Source of the DNA: Paracidovorax cattleyae | Lineage (GTDB): Bacteria; Pseudomonadota; Gammaproteobacteria; Burkholderiales; Burkholderiaceae_C | Direction of reading: 5' to 3' | NCBI RefSeq assembly: GCF_900104515.1 | Contig: NZ_FNJL01000020.1 | Span: 1-64,000 of the forward strand | DNA: 64,000 nt | Shown: positions 8,032 to 16,879 of the stretch, piece after piece | Position numbering within the stretch: position 1 is the stretch's first letter | Layout: each line of letters opens with the position of its first letter | Made by a program: the position numbers and the translations under genes | The notes under the pieces: model-generated | Told to the model about the DNA's origin: nothing | Seen by the model: the letters and a program-made list of their open reading frames with translations, nothing else | Databases searched by the model: none

Positions 8032-9054
8032 ATGACCTTTTCCTTTCCGCGGGGCTCCGCCCCCCATCCCGCGCCGCAGGGCATGCGCCGGCGCGACGCC
8101 GGCCTGGCCCTGGCCGCGCTGTGTTTCGGCGGCGCCGGGCCCGCGGCGGCACAGCAAAGCGTGCAGCGCATCCTGGTGGGGTTTCCCGCGGGAGGCTCGG
8201 TGGATGTGGTGGCGCGCCGCCTGGCCGAGAGCTGGCGCGCGCGCAGCGGCATGACCACGCTGGTCGAGTCCCGCGCCGGCGCGGGCGGGCGCATCGCGCT
8301 CGCGGCGCTGAAGGACGCGCCGCCCGACGGGCTCACCGTGGTGCTCAGCCCTTCGTCCATGCTCACCATCTATCCGCACGTGTACAAGCGGCTGCAGTAC
8401 AGGCCCGCCACGGATTTCATTGCCGTGGCGCCGGTGGCGCTGTCCACCTGCGGCTTCATGGTGGGCCCGAAGGTGCCCGATTCGGTGAAGACGCTCGGGC
8501 AGTTCGCGGAGTGGGCCAGGGGCCGGCCCCAGCCCGAGGGCTATGCGTCCCCCGCTGCGGGCGCCATGCCGCACTTCCTGGGCAACCAGTTCGCGCGCGC
8601 CGCGGGCATCTCCCTCACGCACGTGCCCTACCGCGGCGCGGCGCCCGGCCTGCAGGACCTCATGGGCGGGCAGGTGGCCTCGGGCTGCTTCAGCGTGGGC
8701 GACTGCCTTCCGCACGTGCCCACGGGCCGCGTGCGCGTGCTCGCGGTGAGCGACAGGGAGCGATCGCGCTTCCTGCCCGACGTGCCCACCTTTGCCGAGC
8801 AGGGCTTCGCGGGCATCCAGGGCGTGGAGAGCTATGGGCTCTACCTGCCCGCCCGCGCCCCCGCTGCGGTGGCCGAGCGCTGGGCCGAGGCTGCCCGCCA
8901 GGCCGTGCGCGAGCCCGCGGTCGTGGAGGCGCTGGCCAAGCTGGGTTTCGAGCCCGCGTCGGGATCGCCCGAGGAATACGCCCGCCAGCTCGCCCAGGAG
9001 CGCGACCGCTGGGCGCCGGTGGTCGCCGCCTCGGGTTTCTCGTCGGAGGAGTAG
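8032..9054 (+). CDS. Bug/TctC-type periplasmic solute-binding protein
   Basis: 340 residues. A twin-arginine-like start ([14 protein letters not shown], from about residue 18) with cleavage near AAAQQ is followed by a Bug-family fold: [13 protein letters not shown] near the start of the mature protein, [11 protein letters not shown], then [19 protein letters not shown] and [10 protein letters not shown]. Bug proteins bind carboxylates or small aromatics and either feed a tripartite transporter or act as sensors; no TctA/TctB genes are beside it here. AAGGAG 10 bases upstream is a good ribosome-binding site. Its place beside marR and the monooxygenase suggests an aromatic ligand, which is an inference. 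Confidence 0.85.
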   Translation: MTFSFPRGSAPHPAPQGMRRRDAGLALAALCFGGAGPAAAQQSVQRILVGFPAGGSVDVVARRLAESWRARSGMTTLVESRAGAGGRIALAALKDAPPDGLTVVLSPSSMLTIYPHVYKRLQYRPATDFIAVAPVALSTCGFMVGPKVPDSVKTLGQFAEWARGRPQPEGYASPAAGAMPHFLGNQFARAAGISLTHVPYRGAAPGLQDLMGGQVASGCFSVGDCLPHVPTGRVRVLAVSDRERSRFLPDVPTFAEQGFAGIQGVESYGLYLPARAPAAVAERWAEAARQAVREPAVVEALAKLGFEPASGSPEEYARQLAQERDRWAPVVAASGFSSEE

Positions 9055-9118
9055 CGGCGGGGCCCGTTCCGGGCCCTTTCGCCGCGGAACCCGCCGAAAA
9101 TCACGTATCTCTTTCGCG

Positions 9119-10159
9119 ATGGTCTCCATGCCATCTCCCGCCGCCGAAGGCGTCCATCCGTCCGCCGTGTCCCTGCCGGAGGCCCTGCGCTTCTGGCTGA
9201 AGCCCGGCTTCATCGGTTTCGGCGGGCCGGCCGGGCAGATCGCGCCCATGCACGACGAACTGGTGGACCGGCGCCGCTGGATCTCCGAAAAGCGCTTCCT
9301 GCATGCGCTGAACTGCTGCATGCTGCTGCCCGGGCCCGGGGCGCAGCAGCTCGCCACCTACCTCGGCTGGCTGCTGCACCGCACGTGGGGCGGCATCCTG
9401 GCGGGCGTGCTCTTCGTGCTGCCCTCGCTGTTCATCCTGGTGGCCCTGGCCTGGCTGTACATGGCGCACGGCGATGCGCCCGCGGTGGCGGGTGTCTTCC
9501 ACGGCATCCAGCCGGCCGTGACGGGCATCGTGGCGCAGGCGGCCCTGCGGATCGGGGGCGGTCGCTGCGCAGCGGCTGGCTGTGGTCCATCGCCATCGCG
9601 GCGTTCGTCGCGCTCTTCGCCTTCGATGTGCCGTTCCCCGCCATCGTGGCGGCCGCGGCGGCGGCGGGCTGCGCCCGGAGGCGTTCGGTGCCGCGGCGGC
9701 CACCGCCGCCCCCTCGGGAATGCCCAGTGCGCGGTGCTGCCTTATGTGTACCAGGGCGCGGTCGAGCACTTCCAGTGGATCACCCCGGCGCAGATGATGG
9801 ACGGCCTGGCGCTGGGCGAAACCACGCCGGGGCCGCTCATCATGGTGGTGACGTTCTTCACCTTCCTGCCGTCCTTCGTCTTCATGCTGCCGTGCGGGCC
9901 GTTCATCGGGTCCACGCGCGGCAACCTCCGGCTCGCGGCGCCGCTGGCGGGCATCGCGGCGGCCGTGGTCGGGGTAATCGCGAACCTGGCGGTGATCTTC
10001 GCCCTGCACGTGTTCTGGCCGCAGGGCCTGCACGCGGGCCCCGATATGCGCATGCTGCTCATCGGGGCGGCATCGGCCGTGGCGCTGATGCGCTGGCGCG
10101 TGGGCGTCATCCCCGTCATCCTCGCCGCGGGGCTCGCCGGACTCGCGATGGGGCTGTGA
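9119..10159 (+). pseudogene. chrA: Broken chromate-transporter (ChrA) gene
   Basis: The first part (9119 to about 9560) reads as the ChrA N-terminal half, with [21 protein letters not shown] and [23 protein letters not shown]. The frame then breaks near 9560 in a G-run. The next membrane segment ([18 protein letters not shown]) is in another frame, a short RPEAFG piece is in the third, and the C-terminal half ([34 protein letters not shown] onward) is back in the first frame from about 9735. The linker and the start of the second half, usually 60-80 residues, are missing. So at least two shifts and a deletion have inactivated the gene, unless the assembly is wrong. An intact ChrA would export chromate. 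Confidence 0.8.
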
Positions 10160-10190
10160 GCCACGGACAGGGCCCCGGCGCAAGAGACCG

Positions 10191-10910
10191 TCAGGCCGGG
10201 TTCCTCGCGGGAATCTCCAGCCCGCGCGCCACCGCGGGCCGGGCCGCGAAGGCATCCAGCACCCGGCGCACGTGGGTGAACCGGTCGAACTCCACCAGTT
10301 CGCCCGCCTCGTAGAAGCCCACGAGGTTGCGCACCCACGGGAACACCGCGATGTCGGCGATGGTGTAGTCCTCGCCCGCCATCCAGGCACGGCCGTCGGC
10401 CAGGTGCCGGTCCAGCACGCCCAGCAGGCGGCGGCTCTCGGCCACGTAGCGGTCGCGCGGGCGCTTGTCCTCGTAGTCCTTGCCGGCGAATTTGTGGAAG
10501 AAGCCGAGCTGGCCGAACATCGGCCCGACCCCGCCCATCTGCCACATCAGCCACTGCAGCGCGGCATAGCGCTGCGCGCCCGCGGGGGCCAGGAAACGGC
10601 CCGTCTTGTCGGCCAGATAGACCAGGATGGCGCCGGACTCGAACAGCGCCAGGGGCTGGCCGCCCGGGCCGTCGGGGTCCAGGATGGCCGGGATCTTGTT
10701 GTTGGGATTGAGCGAGAGGAATTCGGGCGAGGTCTGGTCGTCCTGGTCGAAGCGCACGAGGTGCGCCTCGTAGGGCAGGCCGGTTTCCTCCAGCAGGATG
10801 GACGCCTTCACGCCGTTGGGCGTGGGCAGCGAATAGAGCTGCAGCCGGTCGGGATGGCGGGCGGGCCATTTGCGGGTGATGGGGAAGGCGGCGAGCACGT
10901 TGTCGGTCAT
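10191..10910 (-). CDS. Glutathione S-transferase, YghU/YfcG (nu) type
   Basis: 239 residues. The N-terminal thioredoxin-like domain has the nu-class motif [18 protein letters not shown], where Thr/Asn replace the Tyr/Ser/Cys of other classes, then [14 protein letters not shown] and [16 protein letters not shown] (glutathione-binding ES pair). The C-terminal helical domain includes [15 protein letters not shown], the N-capping motif. In E. coli, relatives YghU and YfcG bind two glutathiones and act as disulfide reductases. GAGGAG upstream of the ATG is a good ribosome-binding site. The gene stands alone, convergent with the broken chrA. Confidence 0.9.
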   Translation of the reverse strand: MTDNVLAAFPITRKWPARHPDRLQLYSLPTPNGVKASILLEETGLPYEAHLVRFDQDDQTSPEFLSLNPNNKIPAILDPDGPGGQPLALFESGAILVYLADKTGRFLAPAGAQRYAALQWLMWQMGGVGPMFGQLGFFHKFAGKDYEDKRPRDRYVAESRRLLGVLDRHLADGRAWMAGEDYTIADIAVFPWVRNLVGFYEAGELVEFDRFTHVRRVLDAFAARPAVARGLEIPARNPA

Positions 10911-11006
10911 CGGAACTCCTCGGGGGCGTAAGGGATGGATGCCGCCATCATCGCGCGCCCGGCCGGCCCCTGCCGGCGAGGGGCCATGCTATGCCCGCCG
11001 GGCAAC

Positions 11007-11012
11007 GATAAT
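11007..11012 (+). promoter_or_regulatory. -10-like hexamer directly before dapF
   Basis: GATAAT sits seven bases before the dapF ATG, within CGATAATCCT, which is identical to the rnpB -10 context. No Shine-Dalgarno lies between it and the start codon. This predicts a leaderless or nearly leaderless message. Confidence 0.5.
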
Positions 11013-11019
11013 CCTGCGG

Positions 11020-11898
11020 ATGCAGATCCGCTTCACCAAAATGCAGGGTGCCGGCAACGATTTCGTCGTGCTCGACGAAACGCAGGGGCGCCTGGGCCTC
11101 ACGCCCGCGCAGTACCGCTTCCTCGCCGACCGCCACTTCGGCGTGGGGGCCGACCAGATCCTCACCGTGCGCCCGTCGCCGGCCGACGGCATCGATTTCG
11201 AATACGTCATCCACAACGCCGACGGCGGCGAGGTCGAGCAGTGCGGCAATGGTGCGCGCTGCTTCGCCCGCTATGTGCGCGACAAGGGCCTCACCGACCG
11301 GGACACCATCCGCGTGCAGACCCTGTCCGGCGTGATCGCCCCGCGCCTGACGCCGGACGGCCGCGTCACCGTGGACATGGGCCGCCCGCGCTTCGCTCCC
11401 GCCGAGGTGCCTTTCGACGCCTCCGGCCTCGCCCCCGCGGCCCGTGGGGCGGGGCAGACCTGGCCGCTGGCCCTCGGCGCTGGCGCCGATGCGCAGGTGG
11501 TCGATGTGGCGGTGGTCTCCATGGGCAACCCGCATGCCGTCCAGCTGGTCGATGACGTGGACGCGGCGCCGGTGGCGCGCACCGGTCCGCTCATCGAGAG
11601 CCACGCGCGCTTTCCGCAGCGCGTGAACGCGGGCTACCTGCAGATCGAGGACCGGGCCCGCGTGCGCCTGCGCGTGTACGAACGCGGCGCCGGCGAAACC
11701 CTGGCCTGCGGCACGGGCGCCTGCGCCGCCGTGGCCGCGGGCATCCGCCTGGGCCTGCTGGACGCGCGCGTCGATGTCCGCACGCGCGGCGGCCTGCTCA
11801 CCATCGCCTGGAGCGGCGACCCGTCCGAGTCCGTCTTCATGACCGGCCCGGCGACCACCGTCTTCGAAGGCCAGATCGACATTCCCGACGCACCATGA
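11020..11898 (+). CDS. dapF: Diaminopimelate epimerase
   Basis: 292 residues. Interconverts LL- and meso-diaminopimelate for lysine and peptidoglycan synthesis in the cytoplasm. Both catalytic cysteines are visible: Cys75 in [13 protein letters not shown] and the second in [15 protein letters not shown] near residue 225. The N terminus [19 protein letters not shown] is canonical and fixes the start at 11020. It is the first gene of a dapF-DUF484-xerC operon, an arrangement also known in E. coli. Its meso-DAP product feeds MurE encoded later in this window. It overlaps the next gene by 4 bp (ATGA). Confidence 0.97.
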   Translation: MQIRFTKMQGAGNDFVVLDETQGRLGLTPAQYRFLADRHFGVGADQILTVRPSPADGIDFEYVIHNADGGEVEQCGNGARCFARYVRDKGLTDRDTIRVQTLSGVIAPRLTPDGRVTVDMGRPRFAPAEVPFDASGLAPAARGAGQTWPLALGAGADAQVVDVAVVSMGNPHAVQLVDDVDAAPVARTGPLIESHARFPQRVNAGYLQIEDRARVRLRVYERGAGETLACGTGACAAVAAGIRLGLLDARVDVRTRGGLLTIAWSGDPSESVFMTGPATTVFEGQIDIPDAP

Positions 11899-12596
11899 CC
11901 CATCCGCATACCCCCGCCCAGGCCGTGCCTCCCATCACGGAAGAAGACATCGCCGAATTCCTCGCCAACACCCCGGGCTTCTTCGAGCGCCATGCCGAAC
12001 TGCTGACCGGCGTGGTCCTCACCAGCCCCCACGGGCAGCGCGCCGTCAGCCTGCAGGAGCGGCAGGCCGAGATGCTGCGCGAGAAGATCAAGGGCCTGGA
12101 GCAGCGCATCATGGAAATGGTGCGCCACAGCCACGAGAACACCGCCATCGCGCAGAAGATCCACCAGTGGACGCGCGAGCTGGCGCAGGCCGGCGACCCG
12201 GCGCTGCTGCCGGGCGTGGTGGAGCAGGGCATCCGCCGGCTGTTCGACGTGCCGCAGGCGGCGTTGCGCCTCTGGGACGTGGCCGGCCCGTACGCAGGCG
12301 CCGCCTTCGCGCAGGGCGCGAGCGCCGATGCGCGCTCGTTCGCCACCTCGCTCACGCAGCCGTTCTGCGGGCCCAACCTCGGCTTCGAGCCCGCGGGCTG
12401 GCTGCCCGAACCGGCCACGGTGCAGTCGATCGCCCTGCTGCCGTTGCGCCAGGGGGCGCTCGATGGCGATGCGCCGGCCTTTGGCCTGCTGGTGCTGGGT
12501 TCGCCCGATGCGCAGCGCTTCGGGGCCGACCTGGGCACCGACTTCCTCGTGCGCATGGCCGAACTGGCCAGCTCGGCGCTCTCGCGTCTGCGCTGA
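11895..12596 (+). CDS. DUF484 family protein (YigA-like)
   Basis: 233 residues. The N-terminal signature [20 protein letters not shown] and [16 protein letters not shown] is typical of DUF484. A coiled helix follows (about 58-85), then a GAF-like C-terminal domain (about 95-230). The family sits between dapF and xerC in many proteobacteria, but its function is unknown. The start overlaps the dapF stop by 4 bp, and its stop is 7 bp before xerC, so translation is likely coupled. Confidence 0.88.
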   Translation: MTHPHTPAQAVPPITEEDIAEFLANTPGFFERHAELLTGVVLTSPHGQRAVSLQERQAEMLREKIKGLEQRIMEMVRHSHENTAIAQKIHQWTRELAQAGDPALLPGVVEQGIRRLFDVPQAALRLWDVAGPYAGAAFAQGASADARSFATSLTQPFCGPNLGFEPAGWLPEPATVQSIALLPLRQGALDGDAPAFGLLVLGSPDAQRFGADLGTDFLVRMAELASSALSRLR

Positions 12597-12603
12597 TCCG
12601 GCC

Positions 12604-13587
12604 ATGGCGGATGCCGTGCAGCCGGTCGCGCCCACCGATCCCGACGTGCTGCGCTACCTGGAGCACGTGCGCGTGGAAAAGCGCCTGGCGCAGCGCACCG
12701 TCACGCTCTATACGCTCGATCTGGCCAGGCTGGCCGCCAGCGCGCGCGACGCGGGCGTGCCGCTGCTGCGACTGCAGACCGCGCACATCCGCCGCTTCGT
12801 CGCGCAGATGCACGCGGGCGGGCGCGGCGGGCGGGGCATCGCGCTGATCCTGTCGGGCTGGCGCGGCTTCTTCACCTGGGCGGCGCGGCAGGGCCTCGTG
12901 CCCCACAACCCCGTGCAGGGCGTGCGCGCCCCGCGCGCGCCCAAGCCGCTGCCCAAGGCGCTGGGCGTGGACGATGCGGTGCAGCTGGCGGAGTTCGAGG
13001 GCTCCTCGGGCAGCGACCCGTGGCTGGAGGCCCGCGATGCGGCGATGGTCGAACTGCTCTACGGCTGCGGCCTGCGCGTGGGGGAACTGGCGGGCCTGGA
13101 CGCCGTGCCCGGGCCCGATACGCAGCGCCAGGGCCGGGGCTGGATCGATCTCGATGCCGCCGAGGCGCACGTCTTCGGCAAGGGGTCGAAGCGGCGCAGC
13201 GTGCCGGTCGGATCGGCCGCGCTGGCGGCCCTGCGCACCTGGCTGGAGGTGCGGCTGCAGCCCTTCGGCGGCGCGGCGTCCGGCCGGGCGGATGCCGCGC
13301 TCTTCCTGGGGCGCCGCGGGGCGCGGCTCACGGGGCAGTCCATCTGGTCGCGCCTGCGGCAGCGCAGCCAGCTCGCGGGTCTCTCCACCCCCGTGCATCC
13401 GCACATGCTGCGGCACTCCTTCGCCAGCCACCTGCTGCAGTCCAGCGGCGACCTGCGGGCGGTGCAGGAGCTCCTGGGCCACGCCAACATCACCACCACC
13501 CAGGTCTATACGCGCCTGGATTTCCAGCACCTCGCCAAGGTGTACGACGCCGCCCATCCGCGGGCGCGCCGCAAGCCCGGCGGCTGA
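12604..13587 (+). CDS. xerC: Tyrosine recombinase XerC
   Basis: 327 residues. Acts with XerD at the chromosomal dif site to resolve dimers. The N-terminal SAM-like DNA-binding domain covers about 10-105 and the catalytic domain 120-320. All catalytic residues are seen: Arg158 (GLRVGEL), Lys193 (GKGSKR), His267 and Arg270 (HPHMLRH), His293 (LLGHANI) and nucleophile Tyr302 (VYTRLDF). Compared with the usual 300 residues there is a modest insertion around 170-185 and 220-232. It is the third gene of the dapF operon, which is the usual context of housekeeping XerC and argues against a phage integrase. Confidence 0.95.
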   Translation: MADAVQPVAPTDPDVLRYLEHVRVEKRLAQRTVTLYTLDLARLAASARDAGVPLLRLQTAHIRRFVAQMHAGGRGGRGIALILSGWRGFFTWAARQGLVPHNPVQGVRAPRAPKPLPKALGVDDAVQLAEFEGSSGSDPWLEARDAAMVELLYGCGLRVGELAGLDAVPGPDTQRQGRGWIDLDAAEAHVFGKGSKRRSVPVGSAALAALRTWLEVRLQPFGGAASGRADAALFLGRRGARLTGQSIWSRLRQRSQLAGLSTPVHPHMLRHSFASHLLQSSGDLRAVQELLGHANITTTQVYTRLDFQHLAKVYDAAHPRARRKPGG

Positions 13588-13625
13588 CGGCGGGGGCTTT
13601 CGTGGCGCAGGTTTTCCGCGCTGCA

Positions 13626-13631
13626 GAATAT
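13626..13631 (+). promoter_or_regulatory. -10-like hexamer before the GHL10 lipoprotein gene
   Basis: GAATAT ends six bases before the ATG at 13638, and no Shine-Dalgarno is visible. It is a weaker match than the other close -10 boxes of this window, so I hold it as a candidate. Confidence 0.3.
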
Positions 13632-13637
13632 CGTCCC

Positions 13638-14984
13638 ATGCCCCGCCACCTCGCCACGCCACTACGATCCCCTTTTGATCCGCGCCGCCGGCGCCTGTTC
13701 GCCCAGGCGGCCGGACTGTCGTCCCTGCTGGCGGCGCCGCTCCTGCTGGAAGGCTGTGGCGGAGGGGCCCGCGCTGGCGCGGCCGGCCCGGAGCCGTCTT
13801 TCACGCGGGCCCGGCCCCTGCGGGCCAGCTGGGTCTCCACGGTCCTGAACCTGGACTGGCCTTCCGCGGAGTCCGTCCGGATCACCGACGATGCGCAGCG
13901 CGCCGCCGTGCAGCAGGCGGAGCTGCTGCGCATCCTCGACGAGGCGGTGGCCACCGGCCTCACCGCGGTGATCTTCCAGGCCAAGCCGTGCGCGGATGCG
14001 TTTTACGCATCCGACCTCCTGCCCTGGTCGCCCTACCTGACCGGCACGCTGGGCCGGCATCCCGGCTTCGACCCGCTGGCCTTCGCCGTGGAGCAGGCGC
14101 ATGCGCGGGGGCTGGAGTTGCACGCCTGGCTCAATCCGTACCGCGTGTCGATGGACGTGGGCGCGGACACCGTGCGCATGCTGGGCAGCACGCCCGCCGA
14201 CGGCCCGCCCAGCATCTACCGCACCCGGCCCGGCTGGATCCGCACGGCCGCACGGCGCTTCGTGCTCGACCCGGGGCTGCCCGAGGTGCGGGCGTGGCTG
14301 GGCAGCGTGGTGGCCGAGATCACGTCGCGCTATGCCGTCGATGCCATCCACTTCGACGACTATTTCTATTACGAGACCGCCGATTCGCCCCTGGACGACA
14401 CGCAGACCTTCGCCACCTACGGCGGTGGGTTCGCGGACAAGGGCGACTGGCGCCGCGACAGCACCCGGCTGCTGGTGCAGGGGTTGTCGGAGCAGTTGCG
14501 CGCCACCAGCCCCGGGGTGCGCTTCGCGGTCAGCCCCGCGGGCGTCTGGCGCAACCGGGCCGACGATCCGCGCGGCTCGGACACGCAGGCCGGCGCTCCC
14601 AGCTACGACGCGGCCTTCGCCGATACGCGCCAGTGGGTGCTCGATGGCCTGGTGGACGACATCGTGCCCCAGGTGTACTGGCCTTTCGCGCGGCAGGCGG
14701 TGGGCTACGGCACCATCGCGCGCTGGTGGGCGGACGTCGCGCTGGCCTCGCCCGGCGTGCAGGTCCACATCGGCATGGCGCTCTACAAGGCGGGGCGGCC
14801 CACGGCCCAGGAGCCCGACTGGGGCGTGGAGGGCGGCGTGCCGGAAATCCGCCGCCAGATCGACCTCAACGAATCCACGCCCGGCATCCACGGCAGCGTG
14901 CTGTTCCGCCACGCCTTCCTGCGGGACCCCGCGGCCGCGGCCGTCGCGGCCTGGCTGCGGCAGCGGTGGGTGCCCGCGCCCTGA
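13638..14984 (+). CDS. GHL10-type glycoside hydrolase-like lipoprotein (YddW-like)
   Basis: 448 residues. The N terminus has basic residues, a hydrophobic stretch (LSSLLAAPLLL) and a lipobox ending in Cys at about residue 38 (LLEGCGGG), so it is probably a lipoprotein. The rest is a TIM-barrel of the GHL10/DUF187 family: LRASWVSTVLNLDWPS, VIFQAKPCADAFY, ELHAWLNPYRVS, YAVDAIHFDDYFYYE, FAVSPAGVWRN, DDIVPQVYWPF and HIGMALYK. These relatives are thought to act on peptidoglycan or other envelope glycans, but the reaction is not certain. It lies 50 bp after xerC. Confidence 0.85.
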   Translation: MPRHLATPLRSPFDPRRRRLFAQAAGLSSLLAAPLLLEGCGGGARAGAAGPEPSFTRARPLRASWVSTVLNLDWPSAESVRITDDAQRAAVQQAELLRILDEAVATGLTAVIFQAKPCADAFYASDLLPWSPYLTGTLGRHPGFDPLAFAVEQAHARGLELHAWLNPYRVSMDVGADTVRMLGSTPADGPPSIYRTRPGWIRTAARRFVLDPGLPEVRAWLGSVVAEITSRYAVDAIHFDDYFYYETADSPLDDTQTFATYGGGFADKGDWRRDSTRLLVQGLSEQLRATSPGVRFAVSPAGVWRNRADDPRGSDTQAGAPSYDAAFADTRQWVLDGLVDDIVPQVYWPFARQAVGYGTIARWWADVALASPGVQVHIGMALYKAGRPTAQEPDWGVEGGVPEIRRQIDLNESTPGIHGSVLFRHAFLRDPAAAAVAAWLRQRWVPAP

Positions 14985-15002
14985 GGCAGCCTCCCTGTTG
15001 GC

Positions 15003-16628
15003 TCACCCGTGCTGCAGCAGCGCCCGGGGGGCGGAAGCCGGCGGCAGCGCCGCGCCGGCCAGGGCGAGCCGTTCGACCGGCAGCCGGAAGCTGGCCACGG
15101 TGCCGACCAGCTCCCGCGCGCGCTGGCTCAGGGCCGCGGCGGCGGCGGCCATCTCCTCGACCAGCGCCGCGTTGTGCTGGGTGGAGCGGTCCATGTCGTT
15201 CACCGCGTCGTTGATCTGGTCCACGCCCTGGCTCTGCTCCTGGCTGGCGGCGGTGATTTCCCCCACCAACTGCGACAGCCCCTGGATCGACTGCACCACG
15301 CTTGCCATGGTCTGGCCGGCGCGGCCCACCAGCTCGGTGCCCGCGGCCACGCGGTCCATGCTGGTGCCGACCAGGCCCTTGATCTCGCCGGCCGCCTGGC
15401 CCGCGCGCTGGGCGAGACGGCGCACTTCCCCCGCCACCACGGCGAAGCCCCGGCCCTGCTCGCCCGCGCGGGCCGCTTCCACCGCGGCGTTGAGCGCGAG
15501 CAGGTTGGTCTGGAAGGCGATGCTGTCGATGATGCCGGTGATGTCCGCGATGCGCCGGCTGCTGTCCTGGATCTGCTGCATGGTGCCCACCACTTCGGTC
15601 ACCACCGCGCCGCCCTGGGCAGCGACGCGCGACGCGGCCTGCGCCACGCGGTCGGCCTCCAGCGCATTGCCCGCGTTCTGCCGCACGGTGCCGTTCAGTT
15701 GCTCCATGGAGGCCGCCGTCTGCTGCAGCGCACCCGCCTGGCCTTCGGTGCGCGCCGAGAGGTCGCTGTTGCCCTGGGCGATCTGCAGCGCGGCGGAGGA
15801 AACGCTCTCGGCGCTCTCGTGGATGGCCGCCACCATGGCGGCGAGCTGGTCGCGCATGCTCCGCAGCTGGGCCATCAGGCTCGCCGTATCGCCCTGGCGC
15901 GCGGGAATCTCGATGGTGAGGTCGCCCTGAGCCACGCTGCGCGCCACGGCCGCGGCCGCGCCGGGTTCTGCGCCCAGCTCCCGCAGGATGCCGCGCACCA
16001 CCAGTGCGCCGAAGCCGATGGCGAACACCATGCCCGCCAGCACCGCCGCGATGACGCCCGAGCGGGTGCCGGCGTACTGGATCTCGGCCGCCTCGTAAGT
16101 GCTGCGCGCCGTGTCCAGCTGCACCTGCGTGAGGGCCGCGAGCACCGCCTGCAGCGGGTCGAGCGCCGGATACATCTCGCGGGCGGCGAATGCCGTCAGG
16201 CCGGGGATGTCACCGGCGCGCAGCAGCGCCTCCAGGGCCTGCACGGCGGCGTCGGCGCGCGCCTGCAGCGGCCCGAATTCCGAGAGCAGCCGGCGCTCCT
16301 CGACATGCATGCCGGTCGCCAGGTAGGCGGCCCACTGCTCCCGCACCTCCTTGCGCGCCGCTTCGACCGACTCCAGGCCCTGCTGCGGCGTCAGCGCACC
16401 GTCGCGCACCTTGTGGGCGGTGTCCACGATGTTCACCGCGTAGGCGTCGGCCACCCGCTTGATCTGCTGCAGCGGCACGACCCGGTCGTGGTAGACGGAA
16501 ACCAGGCCGGCATTGGAGTGGCCCATGCCCATCAGGCCGGCGGCGCCGACCCCCGCGGCCAGCAGGCAGAGGGTGGCCAGGAGCCAGCCGAGACGCGTCG
16601 AGACCTTGAGCCGGTGTAGGTAGTGCAT
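15003..16628 (-). CDS. Methyl-accepting chemotaxis protein (four-helix-bundle sensor)
   Basis: 541 residues. Membrane segments at about 13-33 and 193-215 enclose a helical periplasmic domain of the 4HB_MCP type. A HAMP-like region follows, then the signalling hairpin, whose tip reads [20 protein letters not shown] with the nearly invariant protein-interaction motif. The methylation helices contain the usual Q/E pairs. The C-terminal tail is short and lacks the NWETF-type CheR/CheB tether. GAGGGA before the ATG is a good ribosome-binding site. The ligand is unknown. It is transcribed away from the large GH-like gene; no chemotaxis kinase genes are nearby. Confidence 0.92.
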   Translation of the reverse strand: MHYLHRLKVSTRLGWLLATLCLLAAGVGAAGLMGMGHSNAGLVSVYHDRVVPLQQIKRVADAYAVNIVDTAHKVRDGALTPQQGLESVEAARKEVREQWAAYLATGMHVEERRLLSEFGPLQARADAAVQALEALLRAGDIPGLTAFAAREMYPALDPLQAVLAALTQVQLDTARSTYEAAEIQYAGTRSGVIAAVLAGMVFAIGFGALVVRGILRELGAEPGAAAAVARSVAQGDLTIEIPARQGDTASLMAQLRSMRDQLAAMVAAIHESAESVSSAALQIAQGNSDLSARTEGQAGALQQTAASMEQLNGTVRQNAGNALEADRVAQAASRVAAQGGAVVTEVVGTMQQIQDSSRRIADITGIIDSIAFQTNLLALNAAVEAARAGEQGRGFAVVAGEVRRLAQRAGQAAGEIKGLVGTSMDRVAAGTELVGRAGQTMASVVQSIQGLSQLVGEITAASQEQSQGVDQINDAVNDMDRSTQHNAALVEEMAAAAAALSQRARELVGTVASFRLPVERLALAGAALPPASAPRALLQHG

Positions 16629-16879
16629 GGGATTTCCCTCGGTAGTGGATGTGGATCTTTTCTTGGCGGGCCTTTTCGGGGCCTGCAGGCACGGATCCTA
16701 GGAAAGCCCGGCACCGGCTTTCTCAACAATCCTCAAATCTTCTTCATCGCACAATTTCTTGCGCATGGAAGCCACGTTCTTCGTGGATTTCATGTAAGCG
16801 AATGGTCGGCGGATGGCCCGAAACCGCGGAAAATGCGCACCTCACGACAACCACGGATGCGCCCCGGTGCGCATGTTGC

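Noticed and set aside
7360-9357. Minus-strand open frame continuing upstream of the monooxygenase, up to 1102 codons in all
   Set aside because: It runs antisense through marR, the TctC gene and chrA. The monooxygenase N terminus is complete at 7359; the rest is an artefact of high GC at third positions.
12604-13587. Tyrosine recombinase as a sign of an integrated element
   Set aside because: The dapF-DUF484-xerC arrangement is the housekeeping context, and no attachment sites or phage genes flank it.
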